From Pycnococcus provasolii (Eukaryota > Chlorophyta > Pseudoscourfieldiophyceae > Pseudoscourfieldiales > Pycnococcaceae): a DNA stretch of 64,000 bases. The notes below the pieces were generated by a model that was given only the letters and a program-made list of their open reading frames with translations, was not told the DNA's origin and did no database searches. A program made the translations under genes and the position numbers. Location: the NCBI GenBank assembly GCA_938743325.2, contig OW568872.1, positions 682,001 to 746,000 of the forward strand. Direction: 5' to 3'. Below are positions 57,201 to 64,000 of the stretch, piece after piece; the stretch's first letter is position 1; every line of letters begins with the position of its first letter.

Positions 57201-59462
57201 TCAAAACTGTCCGCCATTCGCTCGCCTCAGCGCGAAGCGAGTTTGCGCAATCTCGCGACTCACCTCCTCCAAGCGACGCTCGCCGTCAGCCTTCAAGCGA
57301 CGCTCTGCCAGCGTGCGACCGCTTGTTGGGCCAATCTTGTTCAGCTGGCTCGTCAGCGTATCGCGCTCCACGCTCAAGCGCATCAGCTCGTTCTCAAGAC
57401 CCGCCGTGCGCTGCAGAGACTCGGCGATGCTCGCCTCTGTCGCGTACGGGAGATGGGATGTCGTGGAATGAGCCGCAGCGCCATCCATGGTTGTTGCATG
57501 AACGCGGGATGGAGGAGCCGTGGTTGGACGTGCGGGCATCGTGGCGCCGAGAGCAGCGGCGGCACCGAGGCCGAGAGGAGGCTCCGTCATGTCGCGCGCT
57601 GATGGTGCGCCCGCGGCAGGACGCTCCTCGGCACGTGAGCGACGTGCGGCCATTTCCGCCAGACTTGGCTCCCCGCCATTTGTGGAGTGGAATGCTGATG
57701 GCATGCCCGCGGGTGGCAAGTCCTCAACCCGTGCTGGAAGTAAGCCTTCCCAATCAAGCTGACCAGAGATAGGTGCAGGTGCAGGTGCAGGTGCAGGTGC
57801 AGGTGCAGGTGCAGGTGGCACAAAGTCACGTCGCGGCGGAGGTAGCGAAGCCTCCATCTCCGCAGCCAAGTCGCTGGTTTCATGCAAGAATTGTGCCCTC
57901 GCGAGTTCCGCCGCGGCAGGAGCCATTGGTCTTTCGCTGACACGTTCCTCGAGGCGACGCAGGCGTGCCTCCTGCTCTTCCGCCCGTTGGCGGTACATTT
58001 CTGCCAATTCAAAAGTGTTGGTTTGCTGAGCCGGCTGTGAAGGAGGAGGTGGCGGCTGCGGCGGGAGCGGCTGATGATGCTGCTGCTGTGGCTGTCCCTG
58101 GAAATAGAGCACCGCGTTTTGCATGCTCTTCAATTGCGCATAGAGATCCTCCTTTTCTTCGCGCATGTGTGAGATGCGCGCCTGCACCTTCTCGAGCTCT
58201 ATCTCAAGGCTGCCCGCGCGCGTCTTGTGCACAGCCTCAACCTTCCGCGCCTGTGCTGCTATTGCCTCGGTGCGCTCAAGTGCGCGCGATAAGTCTGCAA
58301 TCTGCACTTTGGCGTGCCCGATGGTATCTCGGCTCTCCGCGAGCTCGTGCTCCGCACGCGCGAGTCGCTTTTTTGCATCCGCCTCCCCGCTTGCGCGTGC
58401 CTCGATGGCAGCCACCGCCGCTTGCCGCGCCGCCTCGCTGTCCTCGTATCGGCGCCGGTAGTGCTCCGCCTGCGTGCGCATGTCGGCAAGCTGCGCGCGC
58501 ATCTGGCCAGCATCCGCCACCGCTCGCGCGGACGTCGCAGTCGCCCCCTCCGCCTCGCGCTTCTGCGTGCGCGCCGATGCCTGTGCCGTAGAGGTGGCAC
58601 TCTCCGCGGCGAGCAAACGTTGTTCTGCAAGTTGCGCCACCTTCTCGAGTTCCACGATGCGCGCGTTGGCATCCTCAAGTCTCGTCTCCGCGCTCTCCGC
58701 GCGCCTTTGCTGCTCGAGGGCTCGCGACTGCGCGACGGCGACGGCGTCTCGCATGTCCGCGAGTTGGTTCCTCATCTGCTCGCCTTCGAACGACACGAAC
58801 GACGCCGACGCACGTGTGGCAGCTGGCGTCGCTCGAGGCGGCGACCTTGCCGCTGTTCGCATCGACGACGGCGGCGGCAATAGGGCGGAGTCTGCGGACG
58901 CGCGCATAGATTCGTTCGTTCTGTTTGCCTGCACGTCCGCGAGTGCCGTTGCGAGTAGGTGTTCTCTCGCCTTTTCCTTTGCCGCTGCAACGTTCGGGTC
59001 GTCTGATCCGACTTCGAGTAGTTCCTTGAGTGCTTCCGCCTTGGCAAGCGACGGCGTTGCTTTCGGACGCCTGTGAGCGTATTGTTCGTTGTCCATAGGC
59101 GACGCGTGTGCGATTCCTAACAATCTCTGCGAGAGTTCGATTTGCGCTTGCATAGCCTCGGAGGTATCTTCGAGTGGCGGTGGACTTAACAAGTCCCCCC
59201 CAAGAAAAGAAAACGACGAGTCGTGCGAGTGACCATTACCACCACCACCACCACCACCATACGAGCCTGGTATCATCTCCTCGAGTCCGATGAACGAAGA
59301 TTCAGGAAAGAACACCTCCTCAAGAGGAGGATTCAACGACTCCTGGTGAACAATTGCATCACCGCCATCACCGGAAGATTGATGAGGAGCAGAGGCCATC
59401 ATGGAATCCAAATCCAAAGAGGTTGGCCCCGAGGAGGAGCCGGGCCGGGCAGGAGGTGCCAT
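57201..59462 (-). CDS. Coiled-coil protein with conserved-looking C-terminal helix
   Basis: 753 aa from the ATG at 59462. Residues about 1-200 are low-complexity (Gly, His, Ser), followed by a long coiled coil (about 225-460, repeated ADMR, AEQRL, EARAS segments). A Gln/Pro-rich hinge with an (AP)n run, encoded by GGTGCA repeats (57772-57815), comes next. The last 70 residues (LENELMRLSVERDTLTSQLNKIGPTSGRTLAERRLKADGERRLEEV region) form a second helix with a turn at GPTSGRT. This piece looks more constrained than the rest, as in centrosomal or ciliary coiled-coil proteins, but I cannot name a family. A role in the flagellar or centrosomal apparatus is speculation. Confidence 0.72.
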   Translation of the reverse strand: MAPPARPGSSSGPTSLDLDSMMASAPHQSSGDGGDAIVHQESLNPPLEEVFFPESSFIGLEEMIPGSYGGGGGGGNGHSHDSSFSFLGGDLLSPPPLEDTSEAMQAQIELSQRLLGIAHASPMDNEQYAHRRPKATPSLAKAEALKELLEVGSDDPNVAAAKEKAREHLLATALADVQANRTNESMRASADSALLPPPSSMRTAARSPPRATPAATRASASFVSFEGEQMRNQLADMRDAVAVAQSRALEQQRRAESAETRLEDANARIVELEKVAQLAEQRLLAAESATSTAQASARTQKREAEGATATSARAVADAGQMRAQLADMRTQAEHYRRRYEDSEAARQAAVAAIEARASGEADAKKRLARAEHELAESRDTIGHAKVQIADLSRALERTEAIAAQARKVEAVHKTRAGSLEIELEKVQARISHMREEKEDLYAQLKSMQNAVLYFQGQPQQQHHQPLPPQPPPPPSQPAQQTNTFELAEMYRQRAEEQEARLRRLEERVSERPMAPAAAELARAQFLHETSDLAAEMEASLPPPRRDFVPPAPAPAPAPAPAPAPISGQLDWEGLLPARVEDLPPAGMPSAFHSTNGGEPSLAEMAARRSRAEERPAAGAPSARDMTEPPLGLGAAAALGATMPARPTTAPPSRVHATTMDGAAAHSTTSHLPYATEASIAESLQRTAGLENELMRLSVERDTLTSQLNKIGPTSGRTLAERRLKADGERRLEEVSREIAQTRFALRRANGGQF

Positions 59463-59647
59463 ACACAAAAATCAGGGCACGGGCAAGGTTGGCGATATCA
59501 GAAAGTGATGGCCCCCCCGTACGGTATCACGAGTGTGTCTCGAACGTCGCTCGCTCGAGAGACCTCGCTTAGATACACACGGGGCACCCAGTACGGATAC
59601 ACGAGTGTATCTGAGTGTGTCTCGAATATACTACTTAACTTAAGCCA

Positions 59648-59749
59648 ACAAGACGAGAACAACAAGGCCGCTCGCTTAAGCCGTTGCTCGTGGGACCCGA
59701 GTGTAAGCTCGACAAGACGAGAACAACAAGGCCGCTCGCTTAAGCCGTT
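59648..59749. repeat. Perfect 38-bp direct repeat
   Basis: The string beginning ACAAGACGAGAACAACAAGG and ending CTTAAGCCGTT occurs at 59648-59685 and at 59712-59749 without mismatch, 64 bp apart. Identity over 38 bp in non-coding DNA implies a recent duplication or a conserved element. Confidence 0.9.
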
Positions 59750-60178
59750 CTTCGAGCGCAATCCGGGAACGTGATTTGATGAAGCGCGAGCGATGGGGAA
59801 GCGATTTGATGGGACCCGAACTTAACTGATGGGGGGGGGGGACACTTGCGTCTAGACCTGTCTGTCCTTTGGAGAGGCTCGCCTCTCTCCCCCCCGGAGG
59901 CCTTCCTAGGAGGGTAGGAGGGAGCTGAAAGACACCTGTTCGCCTCAGGCGGTGCCTTGCTTTGCCCTACCCGTAACCCTTGGCGCGAAAAACAACGACC
60001 AGCTACCCTCCTCCCTTCATTGCCCTGGGGTCCCGCCCTCCCCTCTGGTGTCCGTCTTTCACAAGTCTGCAAGTGGCATGCATGGGGAACCCTTGTTGGA
60101 TTAAAAATTATAGCGTCTGTGAGCCGGGCCGGTGCCCCAAAGGCTAGGACGCGATGAACAAAGCACGGGGGAGAAACT

Positions 60179-60697
60179 ATGAGCGCGAAACTCCATACCG
60201 GCAGCCTTGCGCTGCGCCTCGTCAAGGGAGAGCTCCTGCGAGACGACTTTCACCTCGCGCTGCAAGTCCTGCAACTCGCGCGGCGTTTTGTTGTTCGTAC
60301 TAACCAGGTGAGCCTCAAGAACGCGCAGCTCCAGCAGCAGGTCAGCAAGACGGAAACAGCTCTGGCCCGCAGCAATAAGGAATTGGCCATTTTCCACAAC
60401 CTGCAGGAGGACGCCAGCGCGAGCTTCCCGGTCGCGTACAATCCCCGCCGTCGACCCGAACCCGAACACGTCAAAAGGAACACCTCGGGAATACACGCGT
60501 ACCTACTCAACCTCGGTCGCCACCACGTGGAACGCACACCGGTGACGCCGGGCCGAGCAACGCACCGCCGGGTAACGCCCCGCCGACTAAGTCACACAGC
60601 GCGCGGAATCCTTCCATGCGGCAATAAAAAAGTCGTTCGCCAAGGCGACTATGGTGCGCTGGCGTACCTCAAGACAGCGCTTCAGTTCGAGCTCTGA
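60179..60697 (+). CDS. Uncertain coiled-coil frame
   Basis: 172-residue frame with one coherent helical part (LKNAQLQQQVSKTETALARSN, then KELAIFHNLQEDA, about 47-82). Upstream and downstream it is basic and unlike protein. TACTAACCAG just before the helical part resembles a branch site plus acceptor, so the helix could be an exon, but the spacing is too short for normal spliceosomes. The opposite strand also reads as a helix (RELQDLQREVKVVSQELSLDEAQ), so the coding strand is undecided. Possibly part of a spliced or decayed gene. Confidence 0.28.
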   Translation: MSAKLHTGSLALRLVKGELLRDDFHLALQVLQLARRFVVRTNQVSLKNAQLQQQVSKTETALARSNKELAIFHNLQEDASASFPVAYNPRRRPEPEHVKRNTSGIHAYLLNLGRHHVERTPVTPGRATHRRVTPRRLSHTARGILPCGNKKVVRQGDYGALAYLKTALQFEL

Positions 60698-61074
60698 GTT
60701 GAGACTACGGGTGCGGGTACGCGACGCTGAACACCTTCTTGAACAGCTTCGTCGTGTGGTGCGCTCGCAGGCTTCATAAGCCTTAGGGTTAGGTTCTCCG
60801 GGCCCGGGCAGAGGGCCCAGGGCCGGGGCCGGGGCCGGGGGGGGGGCGGGGGTCCAGATCCCCCGGGCCCCCACCTGTCTGAACCTGCTGAACCAAGGCC
60901 TTCCCCCCCCTCGCTTTTCCGGAAAGTTTGAATCTCTGAATCCGGTCCCCCCCCGCCCCGAGAGTTTCTTTCCGCGCCCCTTCCCTTCCCTTCCCTTTCC
61001 GCGTTTCCTCGCCTTAGTTTTTTCCCTGAGTGTTCGAACGACAGCCGGCCCATTTATTTTCTTGTCTTGGAAGA

Positions 61075-63324
61075 ATGGCGACGGGCCTCGACGCCGAACT
61101 CGCGGCGCTTTCTGGTGGGTCTGCCTCTGGCCTCGCTCCCTCTGGCCTCGCCGCTCCCTCTGGCCTCGCCGCCCCCTCTGGCCTGGGGGGAGGACTCGCG
61201 CGTGGGGGTGGACTCGCGCCGCTGGGAGGAGCGGGTGCACCAGGAGGAGGAGGAGGACTCGCGCCACTCTCTGGCCAGCCGCGTGGCGGTGGACTCGCGC
61301 CGCTGGGAGCCCCAGGAGGAGGACTCGCGCCGCTCGGAGGCGCACCGCCATCAGCCGCAGGAGGACTCGCGCCGCTGCAGCCACGAGGGGGCGGACTCGC
61401 GCCGCTAGGAGCGGGTCCCTCGACAGGTGCGCCGCAGACTCTCGCACCTGTGCAAGGTGCCGCGCCAACGGGACATGGCCTGGAAATGGAGCTCGCCGCC
61501 GCGCCGCCGCAGGCTTCGGCGCAGCCGGCAGCGCACGGACTCGACACCGAACTGAGCGCAATGCATACGGCAGCAGCGCCGACAACTCAGCAACCGCAGC
61601 AGGCGGCGCATGGACTGGATGCCGAGTTTGCAGCTGCACAAACCGCGCCGGCTGCTTACGGACTCAGCGGCGAGTTCGCTGCCACGGGCACAGCACAACC
61701 ACAACTACAACCACAGGCACCGCCGCCGACGGCTGGTGCAGGTATTCCACCGCTTCAAATTCCGACGTCCTACCAACCGAGCCAGCCTGGCCCAGGGTTC
61801 GCACCACCAGTCGTGCAGCAGCAGCCCATGCAGGCCTTCGGTGGACCGCCACCGCGCAGCGCAAGTCAGGCGGCTGCTATGGCGAAGCCTAGCTACACAC
61901 GTCCGCCCACTAAAGGTGAGGAATTCCGTTCAAAGATGCGCACCGATCGTCACCAGTACTTGAGCAGCCTAGGACAGCTCGCGCCGGGCGTCGTGCCGAG
62001 CGCGCTCCAGCACCTCGTGAAGACGAAGCGCAATGCGCTCAGCAGTGTCATCTCGCCGAAGCTGGCTATGGACGGCATGCACCTCGAGTCCGTTCCCATG
62101 TCCGGCGAGGCCACGAACACCTTCAAGGTTCAACTCGTTGATGCGACCGGTGTTCCCTCGTCTGGCCTTCCTGACTCCGCCAAGGAGGTGAGGATCGCGC
62201 GCATGTGCCTTTGCTACCAGGACACCAAAATGGACAAGACAGGCGTGAGCGAGACGTTCACCGATTTTGTTGGAAACGTGCAGGCGGCTGTCGCGCAGCA
62301 GCAGGCTTCAAATTCCTCCGCCACGAGCCGATTTGGTGCACGAACACCCAGTCCGCAGGCGAAGGCGCACTGGCAATTCAACAACCAGATGGCCAGCTTC
62401 ATCGTGCGTGCGGCGCCAGATGCGCGACGCGGGGCGAGAAGTCTGAAGCTGCACATTGAGCTGAACGTGAGCCCGGACTCCAGTGCCATGCCAGGCAGCC
62501 TGCCGTCAAGTGCTTCAAAGGAGTTGGAGGCGAAGAAAAGGCAAGCGCAGGTGGACGAGGTCACCACCGCGTGGTGTACCGTGAATCTCGAGGGGCAAGT
62601 CCTGCAGCTGCGCCCAGGATCCGGTCAGAGCATTATGTTCGACGTGAGATTATGCACAGGCCGAATCGGCGCGCCGATGACGCTTGGAGCATCAACCGCC
62701 GAGCCACCAGCGTGCTGCGGAGGAATTTTTGGCAGGCGCAGAACCCCGCACACGCTTCGTGTTCGCATCACCGCGCTTCCGTCCAAGCTTGCCCGTGAGC
62801 CGTCGATCCTGCCGTCTCGCATGATTGCCAGCCTTGAGCTTCTTCCGATCCTTGTGTTATACCGCAAGGCTGTGGCAGCAGCTCAGAGTGCTGGCGTACC
62901 ACACAAGGTGGTGATGGACCCGTTGGTGAAGTACCTTCCTTCGATTCTGGACGATCCTGTTGGCCTGCGCTCTCTCATGAGCCTCTGGAACACCGTGAGC
63001 AACAGTCGCTTTGTGTCGGAGGTCCAGAAGCTCGAAACACTTCGCAACTGCTGCCTAAGATGTTTTGTTGCGATGGCTTCCACGGCGATTCCGCCGCAGG
63101 CCAACACGAATGACACGGCAAAGCAGGCTGAGCGCAGCAAGGTGATGAGCGCGATGGTGATGAGCGAGCCTCATATCACGCTGAACAACCAGTTCCCTTT
63201 TGGCGAGGGCGATGGCACGACGAAGTTCACGGAGGTTGCCGTGCACAACCCCTTTGACGTGAGCGAGTCGATGCAGCAACCAAATGCAGGGCAGGGGTTA
63301 AGCACTGCCATGCTTTCGACGTAG
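61075..63324 (+). CDS. Gly/Pro-rich protein with repeated GLDxEL motifs
   Basis: 749 aa. Residues about 1-240 are low complexity: GGGLAPLG-type repeats (about 40-120) and five copies of a short motif, GLDAELAA at the start, then GLEMELAA, GLDTELSA, GLDAEFAA and GLSGEFAA. The rest (about 270-735) is ordered, with the blocks TFKVQLVDATGVPSSGL, AHWQFNNQMASFIVRAAP and SLKLHIELNVSP and a later TAWCTVNLEGQVL, suggesting C2-like beta-sandwich domains. It then has LRVRITALPSKL and IASLELLPILVLYRKA. I do not recognise the family. Repeated short linear motifs followed by C2-like domains fit an adaptor or scaffold. Start at ATG 61075 chosen because the first motif follows it directly. Confidence 0.72.
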   Translation: MATGLDAELAALSGGSASGLAPSGLAAPSGLAAPSGLGGGLARGGGLAPLGGAGAPGGGGGLAPLSGQPRGGGLAPLGAPGGGLAPLGGAPPSAAGGLAPLQPRGGGLAPLGAGPSTGAPQTLAPVQGAAPTGHGLEMELAAAPPQASAQPAAHGLDTELSAMHTAAAPTTQQPQQAAHGLDAEFAAAQTAPAAYGLSGEFAATGTAQPQLQPQAPPPTAGAGIPPLQIPTSYQPSQPGPGFAPPVVQQQPMQAFGGPPPRSASQAAAMAKPSYTRPPTKGEEFRSKMRTDRHQYLSSLGQLAPGVVPSALQHLVKTKRNALSSVISPKLAMDGMHLESVPMSGEATNTFKVQLVDATGVPSSGLPDSAKEVRIARMCLCYQDTKMDKTGVSETFTDFVGNVQAAVAQQQASNSSATSRFGARTPSPQAKAHWQFNNQMASFIVRAAPDARRGARSLKLHIELNVSPDSSAMPGSLPSSASKELEAKKRQAQVDEVTTAWCTVNLEGQVLQLRPGSGQSIMFDVRLCTGRIGAPMTLGASTAEPPACCGGIFGRRRTPHTLRVRITALPSKLAREPSILPSRMIASLELLPILVLYRKAVAAAQSAGVPHKVVMDPLVKYLPSILDDPVGLRSLMSLWNTVSNSRFVSEVQKLETLRNCCLRCFVAMASTAIPPQANTNDTAKQAERSKVMSAMVMSEPHITLNNQFPFGEGDGTTKFTEVAVHNPFDVSESMQQPNAGQGLSTAMLST

Positions 63325-63515
63325 CCCGTCTGAGAGGAAGCGACGCCAAAGAAAAAAACAAATTAAAAAAACTTTTCGTAAAAGCAAAGAAAACACACTT
63401 TTTTGGGTTCACCGATGCTTCGTTGTTTGGTCAGGTCGCGGCTGGTGGCGATGGCGACGACAAGAACAAGCGCAAGCGAAAAGCGGCCTGGTAGACCCTT
63501 GCGAATCACCAGCGT

Positions 63516-63560
63516 CATGTGAATGGTGTGAGTGGACGACGATTGGACGAAGTAAAGTAC
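63516..63560 (-). terminator. Shared 3' element, copy 4 (EngB-like gene)
   Basis: In the sense of the EngB-like gene: GTACTTTACTTCGTCCAATC, then GTCGTCCACTCACACCATTC, then ACATGACG, about 55-99 bp after the stop. Shares TCGTCCACTCACACCA with the photolyase copy and GTACTTTACTT with copies 1 and 3. Confidence 0.55.
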
Positions 63561-63614
63561 TACTACAATCAATCACTGATTGAGCAATCGCAGTGTTACA
63601 GTGAAAAGCCTATC

Positions 63615-64000
63615 TTACTCAGCAGAAGAGTCCGCCTCAATGGCGCCAGACCATACGGAGCGAAGGCGTTTGATGTAGCCCAGCAAAGCCTGCTTACCCT
63701 GGTTGGACACGGAGCTGGTGATAAAGACTTGCGGCATGCTTTCTTCGTCGTCCCAGATCTCGGCTAGCACGTCACGCTTGAAAGCTTCGACATTGAGGGA
63801 ATAGGGCGGTCCGCTCTTCTTGTTCTTCTTGTCACACTTCGTGAACACGATCGAGTGTGGTATGTCGTTGTCCGCTAGCCACGTCACGACTTGACGATCA
63901 ATTTCCTGCGTGGGCACTGTTCCGTCAATGAGCACGAACACGTTGCAGAGACACCGCCTCTCGAGGAAGTACTGCATTGTGAAGTTGGCCCATACGTCTC
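63615..64000 (-). CDS. EngB/YihA-type GTPase, 3' part
   Basis: C-terminal 128 residues of a circularly ordinary TRAFAC GTPase of the EngB family, running off the right edge. Visible: WANFTMQYFLERR (switch II-side helix; usual form YFLxRxxL), VFVLIDGTVPTQEIDRQVVTWL, the G4 motif FTKCDKK (usual NKxD or TKxD), SSVSNQGKQALLGYI (G5 SSxxxxG followed by the helix) and a short acidic end. EngB proteins assist ribosome assembly in bacteria and organelles, so a plastid or mitochondrial role is likely. The P-loop lies beyond the window. Shares the 3' element with three other genes. Confidence 0.88.
   Translation of the reverse strand, partial: DVWANFTMQYFLERRCLCNVFVLIDGTVPTQEIDRQVVTWLADNDIPHSIVFTKCDKKNKKSGPPYSLNVEAFKRDVLAEIWDDEESMPQVFITSSVSNQGKQALLGYIKRLRSVWSGAIEADSSAE

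Larger units (their letters stand above)
59463..61074. other. 1.6-kb region with direct repeats and G runs
   Basis: Contains a perfect 38-bp direct repeat, several GTGTCTCGAA-type motifs (59530, 59613), polyG (59832-59841), a GGGGCCGGGG run (60825-60852) and CCTTAGGGTTAGG (60781-60793). Coiled-coil-like frames exist on both strands between 60101 and 60697; one is listed separately. The promoter of the gene at 61075 should lie at the right. Confidence 0.6.

Noticed and set aside
1-64000. Viral, retroelement or transposon remains
   Set aside because: No reverse transcriptase, integrase, capsid or transposase motif, and no paired long terminal repeats, was seen on either strand.

Overview
This is nuclear DNA from a small-genome eukaryote, most likely a compact green alga of the prasinophyte type. 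That placement is inference. It rests on tightly packed and almost intron-free genes, GC-rich codons, a plant-type kinesin-7, a plant-type C-x2-C protein, telobox-like TTAGGG/AAACCCTAA promoter tracts, organelle-style leader peptides and an axonemal dynein heavy chain, which implies a flagellum at some life stage. No prokaryotic operon signals, mobile elements, viral relics, CRISPR arrays, tRNAs or rRNAs were recognised.

Layout. 0-1.8 kb: repeat-rich flank without a firm gene. 1.8-7.4 kb: kinesin-7, an SGNH hydrolase, then a confused locus of small pieces (an AP2-like fragment among them). 7.4-15 kb: a large type I membrane protein with a vWA-like region, a trypsin-like protease on a mucin-like stalk, a bestrophin-type channel and a UBAC2-like rhomboid pseudoprotease. 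15-25 kb: a TruA-type tRNA pseudouridine synthase, a small membrane protein, an RNase H with a zinc ribbon, a PET100-like cytochrome oxidase assembly factor and the spliceosomal helicase PRP22/DHX8. 25-30 kb: a membrane protein with a TIR-like 'SHAW' domain and a CobW C-terminal-domain protein with no GTPase. 30-43 kb: one axonemal dynein heavy chain (4216 residues) in two exons joined by a 75-bp intron. 44-51 kb: photolyase/cryptochrome, a conserved C-x2-C protein only 23 nt upstream of it, PARG, a METTL21-like methyltransferase and a mitochondrial carrier. 52-64 kb: a secreted Cys-rich protein, the checkpoint clamp subunit RAD1, a TBC Rab-GAP, a coiled-coil protein, a Gly/Pro-rich protein with repeated GLDxEL motifs, and the end of an EngB-type GTPase.

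The genes do not form one pathway. Several are genome-maintenance functions (photolyase, PARG, RAD1, RNase H) and two are microtubule motors. Two non-coding signals recur across unrelated genes. Short TTAGGG-type tracts lie roughly 70-170 bp upstream of many start codons. A conserved block of about 45 bp lies just after the stop codons of four unrelated genes, always in the same orientation relative to the gene. These two signals are the most interesting structure in the window.
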